Assembly: GCA_024704765.1 (NCBI GenBank)
Contig: JAKMXF010000339.1
Span: 124,001-188,000, forward strand
Reading direction: 5' to 3'
Length of the DNA: 64,000 nucleotides
From: Oopsacas minuta
Taxonomy: Eukaryota; Porifera; Hexactinellida; Lyssacinosida; Leucopsacidae
The notes beneath the pieces were generated by a model. That model did not search any database and was not told the DNA's origin. It saw only the letters and a program-made list of their open reading frames with translations. Positions 10,684 through 22,060 of this stretch are shown here, piece after piece; the stretch's first letter is position 1, and each line of letters opens with the position of its first letter. The position numbers and the translations under genes are program-made.

Positions 10684-12809
10684 TTAATAGATTATCAGGG
10701 ATTCATCAAGGGTATCCTGTTCAGATGTTTCAAGCATGCTATCTTCTTTTGATTTAGCCTTTCTAATACTTTTGTGACGATTTAAAACCAATACAGGGTC
10801 ACTGAAGCACAAAAGTCTGACTAAAATATCACGAAAGTTGTCAGAAAAGGATGTTTTTCTTGTTAAATTTTCTCTATACCTTCTGACATACTTATTGCAA
10901 GCCTCTAAGCATTCTTCAGAAAGGTTTTGTAGTCCATAACCATGATTATAGCAATAAATTATTTGAAAACAATGAGCAAGCAGTTTATGAAGAGAGGGAG
11001 AGATGCTTACCCAAGGAAAGTGATTCAAAACAATTCATACGTTTCCTTGCAAAGATTTTCAAGACCATGACAATTAATGTGGTCTTTGCTGTTAACTATC
11101 CTCAAAATCACCGAGAGGTTGTTTTGAATCATTTCAAGGGTTGGTTTATCAACTGGGTTAATAGTGGAGGTAGCGCATCTGAAGAAATCTTTTATCTCGG
11201 AAACAGTCTCGTGCAACATTACCAGTTGTTGAAGTCCCCCTTGACTAGAAGGAATATCGATTTTGATACTACATTTGGCATCTATAATTGATCTTATTCG
11301 TTTCAAAGAATCCTGTACTTTTGTGCATGTAGGTGACCACTTTTTACAACCTGCGTCTAAGTGATATATGTTTAACATGTACCACCTAAAGACACAGAGA
11401 TACGCATGCAATGGAGAAGCTGCTAAGATGTTTATTTCGGAAGTAGGGTGGTGGGTAATGCCACAGCGTTTTTGGAAGGTAGGGCAAATATTTCGTCCTC
11501 ATTAATATCGTCAAATAGTTGATTAGCATCAGTAATGTATCTATTAATTGGAAAACCTGATCTGGCCCACTCTAAACCATTGATTTCCTTTCCTGTGGCC
11601 GTGCAAAGATGACATGATGCACCACCCGCTTCATCTAATAGACCTGCCATTTTGGTATCAAATATAGATCGAATAATTTCTACATTTATGTGACGATTTT
11701 CAACTGCAATTCCTTGTTCTACAATTAATTTAGTTGCGGATTTACGAGTGTATCCATAATAAATTTAACGTTTTCGTGATTTTCCTTCAACGCAATTAAG
11801 CAGACTGCTCTGAATGAAAAAGGTGAATTGGGGGAAGTATTGACGTATAATGAGAAACCTGTGTTATCTGTTATACTGAGAATTTTAAATCCGAATAGAA
11901 TAATACTGTGTGTATCTAAACCTAGATTTGAGTTCACTTGGTTGTAAGAATTGTGTGAGCCTCATCCAACTAGACCGTCTGCATTTCGAACTGATAAAGG
12001 ATATTGTGAATTGTTTACAATGGAATCGAAGCTTAAAAGATGTCGTTGAATTGTTAGTTCGAGTATTTGAAATAAGGAACTGATACACCAATAGAGTTAC
12101 CTTCAGGGTTAGTGACAAATAAAACGCTTCGTGAAAGAGAAATTTCTTGACGGTATTGCGATATTACTTTATAGGATGGGAATACGATATCTTGTTTCAG
12201 TAATTTCTTCAACTGTGTGTATTTGAATGCTCCAATTTCGAGAAGATCTATTATATAACTTGACATAGGTGTCGAAACTTTCTTTACATTTCCGTACGTG
12301 CCTGTTGCGATTATTTCTTTGCATATACTGGAAGTTTCTCGATCATATTCCTGGTTAGAAATTAATTCCAGAGCTAAATCAGCAACTTTCTTCTCGCCAA
12401 CCTGCTCCCTTGGGGCAACGAACTGAATATGCTTTAGCAAAACGTTCAAACGGTTTCGAGCAGCTTTCATTGTGAGTTTGAATAATGGTTTTCTGATCTC
12501 TGTTAGATTCTCTTCAATAAATGAGTGCTGCTCAGGGATAGAATCGACTGTGTCAATCGACATTTGTGATCCAGAGTTACAAGTAGTGACTGAATAAAAC
12601 TCCATACCCTCCCAAACATTTAAGTTGTAAATCTTCTGGTAATGATCTCTGGATTTTCGAAGATTTCTTAATTTCCAACGAATAGTTTCAAACAGATCAT
12701 CTGACAAGGAATGAACTTCAATTATCTGACGAGCTGCACCAGAACAATTCCAACCATGTGATTTATAAATATCGTATGCTTCTTTTTGTGAAATAAATGT
12801 TTTATCCAT
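10684..12809 (-). pseudogene. Transib/RAG1-like transposase, decayed
   Basis: Minus strand, initiator ATG at 12809. It keeps the landmarks of the RAG1/Transib DDE fold in order. There is an N-terminal region (MDKTFISQKEAYDIYKSHG). NADGLVG-stop-GSHN matches the first catalytic Asp with its DG...GS(G/H) context. VCLIALKENHENV matches the RAG1 stretch CLMLADESDHE. IFDTKMAGLLDEAGGASCHLC carries a candidate second Asp just before the CxxC zinc pair. The last piece, SPSLHKLLAHCFQII then LSEECLEACNKYVRRYRE, matches the HKTLAH...SEGNESGNK region holding the final catalytic Glu. I count at least four frameshifts (about 12060, 11750, 11420, 11030) and one in-frame TGA (about 11970), so it is dead. Terminal repeats were not recognised. 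Family assignment rests on motif order read by eye. Confidence 0.65.
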
Positions 12810-13528
12810 TGAACTAGTGGAAGGAAGTATTGTCTAGTAAGTATCAATAATGGGATAAATAACACAAGTTTGAAATTCAGCCGATCTCAGGGAAATTTGG
12901 ATTGAAATTCGAAATGGGTGGGGAATGGGGCGCTAAAAATTGTATAAAATTAAGGGTAGTACAGTACTTTAACATTGTTAAAGATATAGAGGCCCCATAT
13001 TGTACCCATTTAAAAATCTACCTCTGAGTATGTCGAAATACATCCCGAAATTTGGTAATTTTCGGGGTTTCGAAATAGAGTTCTCTCAAAAATTTCTATT
13101 AAGTTTGGGAGGTATTAATATTCAAAGTTATGATAGGGAATACTTATAAATGAATCGCGAATTGAATTACTTGCAAGTAGGCATTTGATTGCATCTACTG
13201 TTAGAATTTATGATAACGTAATTATAGTTCGGAAAATGTTTTGAAACCTTATAAAATTACGTCATTAGACAATGAGAATTTAAATTCACAAATAGAAGCT
13301 GAACCACAGTAAACACAATATAGTTGTATTCTCGACAGACTCTTGAACAAGATTAGAACTATTATAGATAGTTATGAGACCACTAAAAATTTGGCTAATT
13401 CTAGATGATGCCACACTGTGCCTCGGTAATTTCTTTGCCCCCCTAGGTACAAAATCCTGGCGACGTTCCTGGACTTGGAAGGCTCACTAACCTTTAGGAC
13501 ATTGCTTATTGACGGCCAAGTCACAAGA
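12810..13528. other. No gene recognised
   Basis: AT-rich sequence upstream of the Transib-like relic. The last 100 bases (from about 13430) may belong to the degraded 5' part of the Mutator-like element that continues at 13753, but the coding match is weak. Confidence 0.4.
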
Positions 13529-13536
13529 GCTATAAA

Positions 13537-13744
13537 CAGGGCCGGCGTTAGCCAATCGGAGGTCCCTGGACAGAGTTGAACATGGATGCCCCTTTCCCTA
13601 AGATAAATAAGATGAGATGTCAAAAGTGATTTAATCTAACATAAAATCATGGTACTACTCTTATTTCCTAGAAGAGGACCTTCCTACATTTAGCTCCCTT
13701 GTGGTTTTTGAGGCCCCCTAGAGGTCAGGGGCCCCCGGGCCCTG
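13537..13744. mobile_element. 208-bp hAT-type MITE with perfect 8-bp duplication
   Basis: Starts CAGGGCCGGCG and ends CCGGGCCCTG, flanked on both sides by the identical 8-mer GCTATAAA (13529-13536 and 13745-13752). Removing it together with one GCTATAAA restores an uninterrupted frame (VTRAIKEGFRRSHRMHTRIQTG) into the Mutator-like fragment, so it landed in transposase coding sequence. It has no coding capacity. Confidence 0.85.
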
Positions 13745-13752
13745 GCTATAAA

Positions 13753-14248
13753 AGAAGGTTTTAGACGGTCTCATCGCATGCATACCAGAATTCAAACCGG
13801 TGGCTACCATGTCGGATTGGGAGCTAGCTTCTAGAACTGCGTTTAAAGAAGATGTCAAAAGAAGTATTGGCTCAATCGAACTCTCTATATTTGATGTATG
13901 TATCTCTACGAATAATGGTGTTGAGAGTTACAATTTCAAACACAAGGCAAGAATTCGAACTTCTCATTCTAGAATATGGTCATTCCTGTCAGAATTAAAT
14001 GATATAATTGCAGATGCAGACAACATTGGCCAAATACGACTAAGAAGACAGATTAGTCGGCAAGAGAGTCTATTTATGCCCATATTGATAAACAGTGAAT
14101 GTTATATAAAAAAGAATTTCGCAATTGTGACTACACCCCATGGCAAAAATTTTGTGATAGCTGTAGCCAGCAAATAATGGACTTGAGACAAACTTGCCCC
14201 ATATGTCGTAACGGCATAAATGAGAGGTTACAGATATTTATTAATTAG
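13753..14248 (+). pseudogene. Mutator-like (MULE) transposase C-terminus with RING finger
   Basis: The fragment begins just after a MITE insertion. It encodes the late MULE signature TNNGVESYNFKHKARIRTSHSR-IWSFLSEL (a (T/N)NN.(V/I)E.(W/Y)...H..IW.F pattern shared with the second MULE at 31.2 kb). A frameshift at about 14115 leads to a short cysteine-rich tail, NCDYTPWQKFCDSC then DLRQTCPICRNGINERLQIFIN, ending at 14246-14248. CxxC...CPICR is the RING-finger spacing, and MULE-RING fusions are known in invertebrate elements, though several first-half RING ligands are changed here. The frameshift and the missing N-terminal half make it a relic. Confidence 0.65.
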
Positions 14249-14565
14249 TATTTTATTCTTCAATCATTTTTCATTTTCTTCCTTCATTCATTAAAAAGTA
14301 ACCAGCGAACATTGCACTTGACTAATAAATCGATCCATTACTCAATCATACAACTCTACCAAATCAATTCAGACAAATGCAGAACTTACAAAAATTAGTG
14401 AAAAATTCGGATGAATGCATGCGCACCATTTCCATATTTTGTCCCAACTATTCTAGACATAGAAATAACATTATCAATTCATTTGTGATGAATACCTAAA
14501 CGAAACAAAATATATAAGCACATAAATAAGACAAAAGTATAAGATTTAAGTTGAGAAATGAACTA

Positions 14566-15235
14566 TTATCTTTCATCATCATCGCGGTGTGTCAACTTTA
14601 AACTATTCAAATTCTTAACAGCATTCGATAAAATACAATTGTCAGTTATTCGGAGAATAGAGTTGAGATATTCCAGCCAATGTATCACAGATGCTGCATG
14701 TGCTTCTCCAAACTCGACGTCATCAAATTCAACAATTAGTGATACAAGTGTGACAAGGATTCTGCGAGATTTTCCGCTTAAAACATGATTGAACAAGTTT
14801 AGATCTTTTCACTGTGTACAAATAAACTCCATGGAGTGCTGCACACTGCTCCATGTACTACTACTGATGGCCATATAAGTCCTTCTCGATATGGTAGTTG
14901 GGATAAATCGTAAACAGGGTCTGATTCTTCGAATTCAGTTTTTCTCCTCTGTCAGGAGAACCAAACAATTGGAACACATAGGCTTATCGTTGCTTAGAGG
15001 AAGTTTACCAAATACTTTGCTTTATATAGAGTACTGTATATCCTGAGATAATTACGAGAGCGTGTAAGAGAGCTGGATCTGGAGCAGTGCTAAAACCAAT
15101 CTCGAGTAAGTTACTATATGGTTCTAGATCGATCACAGAAGAGTCTTCTTCGTATGATGTATTAGAAAAAGATTCAAATAACTCTCTTATTCTGCTCTAT
15201 TAGAACTAAATTCATAAATAACTCGATTAAATAAA
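14566..15235 (-). pseudogene. P-element/THAP9-like transposase C-terminus
   Basis: On the minus strand, pieces in shifting frames read DPALLHALVIISGYTVLYIKQS, then PLSNDKPMCSNCLVLLTEEKN, then YREGLIWPSVVVHGAVCSTPWSLF, and finally the open frame at 14796-14566. The order 'A...GY', CxxC-x4-LLT, G.(L/K)(W/Y)PS-x-VV matches the C-terminus of the complete P-like element at 46.2-50.1 kb (CQSCYDLLT, RGSLKYPSSCVV). At least two frameshifts separate the pieces. No terminal repeat was found. P-element transposases use a RNase H fold with an inserted GTP-binding region; only the tail is left here. Confidence 0.5.
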
Positions 15236-15316
15236 ATTTGTATCAAATATATACATAACACACAAAAAATATGTATACTCTAAGAAAAGCAAAATAATCT
15301 GACAAGTACATTCGTT

Positions 15317-16107
15317 TCAAAATATTTGAATACACGGATTGATGTTACAAGCTACCACAATTATTCTACTGTTTCTGTCTATTGCAATACCTTTTGGCTC
15401 TTAAATTGGCCACGATCTTCTGCATATTCTCCAATCTTGTGTATCAGTTTTTCTGAGATGGAAAACATCAGAACGCAATGACAAAAATCTGAATGGTCTG
15501 TTATCAAAATATTGGAATCTAAGCCGATACACAAATGACTTGAAAGTCCAACTTGATTATCTTCTCCATAGGTGATGATGTCTAGAAACAGCTGATGAGA
15601 ATAATTATAAAATCTAATACACTTCCCTCCCTCCATCAACACTACTACTTCCTGTGAAGTTAGTCTGACATCCTTTGGGTGACAAACATCACTAATTAAT
15701 GATTTGAAGCTATAGTCCTGTAGATTCAAACATTGTACGCGATTGTTGGACCAGTCACAAATGCAGATAAGATCTTTCTCAATTGAAACGACAACTCCTC
15801 TAGGATCATCAAATTCTAGCTCTTTCTTTCCTTTACTTCCGACAGTGTGAGATAATGCACTGTCAGTATAATATACATTTAGGCTATTAACATCTGTCTA
15901 TGTAACATATACCTTGTTAAGCTGTATGCATATATAAGCTGGGCCTTTCATCTTGCCACTGATATCACGAATGAACTTTAAAGATTCGTTGTAAACCTGA
16001 ACTCGATTGTTTCCAAAGTAACAAATGTAAATACTATTCGTTTCCGGGTCAATAGCTAAGGAACGAGACATCTGAATTCTTGAGAATCTGGAGAGTTTAG
16101 TTTTCAT
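15317..16107 (-). pseudogene. NHL-repeat protein, pseudogene
   Basis: Minus strand, ATG at 16107. It encodes NHL propeller blades: SLAIDPETNSIYICYFGNNRVQVY, then after a TAG codon FDDPRGVVVSIEKDLICICDWSNNRVQC, PKDVRLTSQEVVVL, then KGIAIDRNSRIIVVACNINP ending in CIQIF-stop at 15317-15319. One in-frame TAG lies near 15898 and one frameshift near 15392; otherwise the frame is open over about 790 bases. It is diverged from the amplified cassette family at 28.9-64 kb and may instead relate to the coiled-coil/NHL gene at 37.4 kb, since no coiled coil was found only because the 5' part is short. It lies head-to-head with the oxidase fragment at 16180. Confidence 0.65.
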
Positions 16108-16179
16108 AACGATTATTCTTCTAGTCCAGGGTATTCAAGGTGATGGCGAATCTGTTATTCAGAACGTTACTTCTGTCAG

Positions 16180-17150
16180 TTAGCAATCGAAACGCGTGGA
16201 TTTTGGCACGAATTAATCGGCGAAACTAATAATCCTAAATTAGTGAAGTTTACTGTGTATTGTGGTTTGGTGAAAGTTCTGCTTCTACTGCAGAGGGTAA
16301 TATAGAAAAGGCAGTAACAAATCTCAAAGAATTAAGTCAAGATTATTGCTATTACAAAAATCCTGAAGAGATTCGGCAAAATTTCCCGTTCATCAGTGAG
16401 GCAGTTACTGATAGCGAAAACTTTAGTGTACTCCTGGTGCCTGGGGATGGTGGTGGTTCAATCAATGTTCTTGAACTTATAAAGTCTCTGCTACAAATGT
16501 TAAAGGCAAGTAGCAACTGTGACTTATTGGAGAATACGAAGGTAACAAAAGTTGATTACTCAATAAGTTCTCATATTACAGTAACTGCAGGCGATTTAAG
16601 TGTATATTCGGGAAGGAAAGTTATCATGACACCGAGTGTCTTCATCAATGAGCTCTTAGAAACAGTGCACCCTCCATTTGAACAAAGAATGGGAATTGTA
16701 ATTTATCTGTGGTGTTCAAACTACTTTTCTCTCCATAATGACTCCCCTGTTGATGAAGATGCTCTTCGATTTACCCAAGATTTTGTCAGACAATCCATGC
16801 CAGATCTCCAACCAGAGTTAAATACTGAAACCATTGCAACATGTGTTGCTGGATTTGCCTTAAATGCGAACTCCTTTGGGGACCCTGGCTTTGTTCTTGA
16901 CTTCCTAACTGGAACAGACAAACGTATTGTGCTGTACACATCTGGTTGGGTTATGAAATTTGTACCTCTGTTTGATAAAATACTGGCTGATAAGGCATTT
17001 AACGGAGAAAGAAAGTATGAACCACTTCTTGAGAAGATGGAAATTGGTCGTGGTGTAATGTATCCTGGAGATGAAGCTGTAAGTGTACATGCAAGCCGAG
17101 CAAAGATACCCCAGACAGTCCATGTCAAGTTCTTTCAATCTATATTGTGA
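16180..17150 (+). pseudogene. Sarcosine-oxidase-like FAD oxidoreductase (DAO family), 5'-truncated
   Basis: A probable exon starts after the acceptor TACTTCTGTCAG and reads ETRGFWHELIGETNNPKLVKFT. A one-base frameshift near 16253 then shifts to the long frame (LWFGESSASTAEGNIEKAV). Downstream blocks fit the peroxisomal/monomeric sarcosine oxidase family: a GGG-S-INVLELIKSLLQ block, V.....GRKVIMTPSVFINELL, and FVLDFLTGTDKRIVLYTSG...KFVPLF. The N-terminal GxGxxG FAD-binding segment is absent from the window. The Cys that carries covalent FAD in sarcosine oxidases appears to be Leu or Ala here (my alignment). Such enzymes oxidise N-methyl or cyclic amino acids. The missing 5' part, frameshift and head-to-head NHL pseudogene suggest a relic. 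Confidence 0.6.
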
Positions 17151-18100
17151 CTATTCTAAGTATCTCTGAGTAATAAGTAATGAACAAATATGTCTATAGC
17201 TATTCTACTATTTGATTGTATGTGAGTGTAATCATTATAATTATTGTTTGGAATTATGCCGGGTGTGTAAATTGATGGATTCTACGAGTAAAACTAGAAA
17301 AAGGTACAAATGCTCTTAGGATGTAAACCTATAAAATGGAGACAAATAAACTCATCATCATGTTAACTGCAAAAATGTGATCGACAAATAACATCACAGG
17401 AATTTAATCATTATTGGTATGACGGCCGGCATTGACAATTTCAGATATCTTATGGTATCTTACGTGCTACTAGAGTTGCAGTGGTCGGACCGGATCACGG
17501 TTTTTCTGAACCCAAATTTATGATGTTCAGTCCCATCCGGCCCTTGCTACATTACTAGCGCTACCAAATCAACAAATTTGTTCGGAACTACATGTTATGG
17601 GCAGTTAAAGTTTTGGATTCGACTAGAAGAGGATATTTCTAGTGAGTGAGAAAGTGAAGATGCTCCAATTTCAGAGAATGCATGTGTCGTTTGTCTTCAG
17701 CATCAACAAGCATAATAACCTGTATTTTCTTGCCATGGATGCATACCAGCTTCTGCGGAAATTGCAGTGAAAGACTAAGATAGCTGGGGCGATCTTGTCC
17801 TATTTGTCGACACACAAATAACACAGCCCTGCGGGAAAAAAAATTTTATTTGCTGATTGTTATTGCAAAACATTTTCTAATCCACATTTTAATACTGATT
17901 TTGAATAATTTTGTAAAATATACGTATCACGTCTAGTTTTTTTGCAAAATTATTTTTAAATATTGGTATATTTATCGATGAATGCATGATACCTCTACAA
18001 GTAAAATAGTGAAAATCTGCCATTTATAAATTTTTACTAAGAATTACAATAAATTTTTTATTGATAATATAATCTTAGTTAATAAACAAATTTGAATATA
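17151..18100. other. No gene recognised
   Basis: AT-rich, with a minus-strand open frame at 17639-17824 that matches nothing I know. I see no splice-supported exon. Confidence 0.4.
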
Positions 18101-18545
18101 TTAGTCTGAATCAGGAGTAAATTTCCGTTTTTTTGACATTCTAGCATGAATAACATCAATACAATCTCTCTTGAGGCACCAGCAGTAATCAGCCATCATA
18201 TGAACGTCCCACCTCCCCTGATATCGTGTTTCCATTGTTTTTATGTCTTGGTGGAATCGTTCACCTTGCTCCTCGGAAACAGCTCCAAGATCCTATGGAA
18301 AATAGTCAATATGACTGTGAAGAAAGTGAACTTTTACACTCATATTCCAGCCGAGATTCTTGTAAGATTCAATCAACTCATTCACAAGTATTTCATAATT
18401 AGGAGATTTCGTATTTCCCAAGAAATTTTCATGACATTTACAAATGCATTCCATGCACATTTTGCTTTGCATATCATAGAATTTGAAAAATTACACAACT
18501 CAACAAGATTTCTCATCAGAGATTACATACATTTATCTTAACATA
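18101..18545 (-). pseudogene. Unnamed Cys-rich family, copy C (C-terminus only)
   Basis: Minus strand. It reads NYEILVNELIESYKNLGWNMSVKVHFLHSHIDYFP-stop-DLGAVSEEQGERFHQDI, then METRYQGRWDVHMMADYCW and MSKKRKFTPDSD-stop at 18101. This is the same C-terminus as in copy A (NLGAVSDEQGERFHQDIQEME, ADYCW/SDYCW). A TAG replaces a Glu codon near 18292 and a frameshift lies near 18425. Only the last third survives. It is a relic of a multicopy family, also present at 18.7-20.4 kb (plus) and 20.7-22.1 kb (minus). Confidence 0.7.
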
Positions 18546-18740
18546 CTTTTGAATGCTGAACTCGAATCTGCAATCAGAATATCTCTAGCACGTCTAGTTA
18601 TTCTGAAATCCAATATCCATTTTTTCAATAGTATAGTATTACCTAGTTACTAAATTGCTATATGAGCATGCCAATTTTGATCAATTATCTGGAATATAAA
18701 TGACTTTACTTATTTGAATTCAAGCAAATCAATTATAAAC

Positions 18741-20401
18741 ATGCATCGTAATTGTAGAACTCATCCGACAATTTCTGTTACGTTTGTGGTCTTTTTTGCG
18801 TAAATCACAAAGACGACCAATCACAAATCAATTAAAGAACATATACAAATTGTACTTCGAATGTCCACTTGGTGACCAAGACAAGTCGTGGGTACCACAA
18901 GTTATATGCACTTCTTGTTCAAGTGGACTACGTGATTGGTTGAACAAAAGGAAAGTTTCAATGCCATTTGCAATACCCATGGTCTGGAGGGAACAGAAAA
19001 ATCACCTTGATGATTGTTACTTTTGCCTTATCGACATTACAGGATTCTCAGCCAAGAATAAGCACGCTCTTGTTTACCCAGACTTGGATTCTGCTCGCAG
19101 GCCAATTCCACACGACATCTCATTACCAATCCCAATTCCCAAGCCACAGCAAATTAAAATCGGGTCTGATATGGTGGAAGATGTTCATGCAGATTCTACA
19201 GATGCTAATTATGTCCCGGAAGATGAATTACTAGAGCCACAAACATTTACACAGGGAGAATTGAATGACCTGGTCAGGGATCTTGACTTATCTAAAGACA
19301 AAGCTGAACTCCTTGCATCCAGGCTCAAACAGAAAAACCCACTCGACAAAGATGTCCTAGTATCCCACTATCGCAAGCGAAATTTCGATCTCGCTCAATA
19401 CTACACCACTGATGGCCCACTGTGCTATTGTAATGATATCGAAGGACTCTATGCAAACCTATTACAAGAACATTCTTCCTCTAATTGGCGCCTTTTCATC
19501 GACTCGTCAAAACGCAGTTTGAAAGCTGTTCTGTTGCATAATGGAAATCTAAAGCCTGGCGTTCCAATTGCTCACTCCGTCTATCTCAAAGAAACCTTCG
19601 TCAATTTGGAGGAAGTTTTGGAGGCAATACAATATAGAATACATATATGGAATATCTGCGGTGATCTTAAGATAATCGGGCTATTGATGGGCTTGCAACA
19701 AGGTTTTACAAAGTATTGTTGTTTCCTATGTCTATGGGACAGCCGAGCAACTGGTGAACATTATAAAAAATGTGATTGGCCGAAGAGAACCTATGAAGTG
19801 GGAAAACCAATTGACAGCATTCGCCATTGGTAGATCCAAACAAAGTTTTCTTACCCCCACTTCATATTAAACTTGGATTAATGAAAACATTCGTTAAAAC
19901 AATGGGCAAAACAAATTCAGCAGGATTTCTGCATTTGGTAGGCAAATTTCTGAAACTAAGCGAGGCAAAGTTAAAAGAGGGAGTATTGTAGGACCACAAA
20001 TCAGACAAGTATTCAGAGATCCAGATTTCGAGAAGACATTATCCGAATTAGAAATGAGTGGTTGGAATTCTTTCAAATGGGTTTGTGAAAACTTTTTGGA
20101 CAACAAGAAGTCGTCCAACGACAGAGAAGGAGTGGAAACCTTGCTTAACGCATACGAGAAGATGGGCTGTCGCATGTCGCTAAAACTTCACCTCTTGCAC
20201 TCTCACGTTGATTTTTTCCCTGAGAACCTTGGTGCTGTAAGTGATGAACAGGGTGAGAGATTCCACCAAGACATACAGGAGATGGAAACCCGATACCAAG
20301 GTTTCTGGAATGAGGGCATGATGTCCGATTACTGTTGGAGGCTCTTCAGAGATAATCCCAACAAGATATATAAAAGGAAGTCGTACTCTCAACACTTTTA
20401 A
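18741..20401 (+). pseudogene. Unnamed Cys-rich family, copy A (nearly full length)
   Basis: Starts at ATG 18741 (MHRNCRTHP) and ends at 20401. Order of motifs: a CYVCG...LGDQDKSWVPQVICTSC zinc-like module with two CxxC pairs, SMPFAIPMVWREQKNH-x-DDCYFC, a linker, LVRDLDLSKDKAELLASRLK, SSNWRLFIDSSKRSLKAVLLHNG, GFTKYCCFLCLWDSRA, LPPLHIKLGLMK, LHLLHSHVDFFPENLGAVSDEQGERFHQDI, DYCWRLFRD. Frameshifts at about 18768 and 18785, near 19820, and at about 19998 break the frame. From memory this family is widespread and multicopy in arthropods and cnidarians and has no assigned function; a transposon origin seems likely. Copy B lies tail-to-tail with it. Confidence 0.7.
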
Positions 20402-20714
20402 TTTAGTTAGCTACCTTTATACTTCTAGATGGATATGTATTTCCCCTTAGTTTGTGAGTACTTGATACATGCATGAATGTGAATAATTATATGTAAGAGC
20501 TAAGATAATAACTGATATTATCTTGGCATTAATCTAAAACATCGAAACGTTGATTTATTTCAGATGGCTATCATGTAAGAAGACAAAGAGACAGCCACTA
20601 CCATAAAATAACAGGAAAAATTTAGGAAATACATAAAAATCGTTGACTTGTAGATGGAAAGAATCTGAAAGCAGATTTGAATTCAGCGTAAAAACTAGCC
20701 TAGAAAATGTCAAT
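20402..20714. other. Spacer between convergent copies A and B
   Basis: AT-rich, no reading frame with family similarity. The missing C-terminal third of copy B would be expected here on the minus strand, but I could not recognise it. Confidence 0.4.
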
Positions 20715-22060
20715 CTAATACTTTATGAGAAAATGAAGTTAAATTTTGTTGACCTGTGTTATCATCTCGAACAAGTTGTCTTATCTGAGGACCGTCGAAT
20801 ATACCGGCTTTTCTTTTTTCATCACTTAGGTAGTAAACTTCTCGGTAATATATTTGAAACAATTTCCTTCTTTATCTAATGCCCTAACAAACTGTTTCAT
20901 CAATCCTAATTTTATATGAAGTGATGGAAGCAAAATCTTGAGAGAATCCACTAGAGGCTCGTGAATAATGTCCTTATCTCCAACATTAAGATTGGTTCTA
21001 GCTGGCCAGCTCTGTCTAGAATAGTGTTCGCTCTTTGCACGACTGTCCCATAAGCATAAAAAACAAGGGTATTTTGTATATCCTGATTGCTGTCCCAAAA
21101 GAATGCATATGATTATTGAGTCACCACAGATTACCCAATTGTGCTGGTTATAATTAATTTTATGAAGCACAATTTTCATGTTATCATATCGTTCCTTTAA
21201 ACTTACTGAATGTCCAATTGGTATGGAACTAAATTTGTTGCCATTATGAAGTAGAACACATTTCAAACTTTGTTTTGATCTATCAATAAAGAGTCTCCAA
21301 TCATTAGGTACATACGGACATCCAAGAGCATTAACTAGCGGTGAAACATCATGACAAAACACAAATCCGTCTTCCATTATGAAATATTTCAAAAATTCGA
21401 TCTCTCTGTTCCTATATGAGTAAAATTTTGTTTCTGGGAGAAGCAAGTTTTTTTCTTTTAGCCTAGAACCTAACAACTCTGCAGATTCTTTAGGTAAATC
21501 TAAATCACGTACCAAATCATTTAATTCAGACTGATTAAATAACTGTGGAGAATTAGAAAGAGATAATACACACGGAATAAAATCCTCATCTTCTCTAATT
21601 AATGAATCTCTAGTTCACAATCATCAATTTCCGAGATAACATCCAAATTAGTAAATTTTGAAACAGGTACATCAATAGAATGGGGAACGGGTCGTATTGC
21701 TGAATGTAAATTTGGATACTTGATCAATGACTTGGTTTTAGCATTGAATCCGGAAATATTCGCCATACAAAAGTAACAATCGCTAATGTGATTTTGTGGC
21801 TCTCTCCATATCATTGGAATTCCAAAACTTAAACTCATCCTGATTCATTTTGTCCATTGTCTCAAATTTTCTACACAAGATCGGCACACTGTATGTGGAG
21901 CCCATGTTTTGTCTTGATCACCTAATCTCATTCCAAAATATCCTAAATATGCTTTTTTAACAAATCCTGTTATTGCCGTAGTTTGTTTAGAAGTCATAAA
22001 ACTACCGCAAATATAACAAAAGACGTCTGGATCATTACTGCACCTTCTCCGATAAGCCAT
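20715..22060 (-). pseudogene. Unnamed Cys-rich family, copy B (C-terminus lost)
   Basis: Minus strand, ATG at 22060 (MAYRRRCSNDPDVFCYICG). It has the family motifs in order: LGDQDKTWAPHTVCRSCVENLRQWTK, an in-frame TGA (21845-21847), MSLSFGIPMIWREPQNH-DCYFC, a frameshift near 21600, LVRDLDLPKESAELLGSRLKEK, NDWRLFIDRSKQSLKCVLLHNGNK, GYTKYPCFLCLWDSRA, LPSLHIKLGLMKQFVRALDKEG. After a second frameshift near 20830 it continues SDEKRKAGIFDGPQIRQLVRDD and fades at about 20715. The HSHxDxFPENLG and DEQGERFHQDI tail of copies A and C is missing. It is better preserved than copy A in its first half. Confidence 0.7.

Noticed and set aside
16721-17138. Minus-strand open frames opposite the sarcosine-oxidase-like fragment
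   Set aside because: Shadow frames; the plus strand has the FAD-oxidoreductase motifs.
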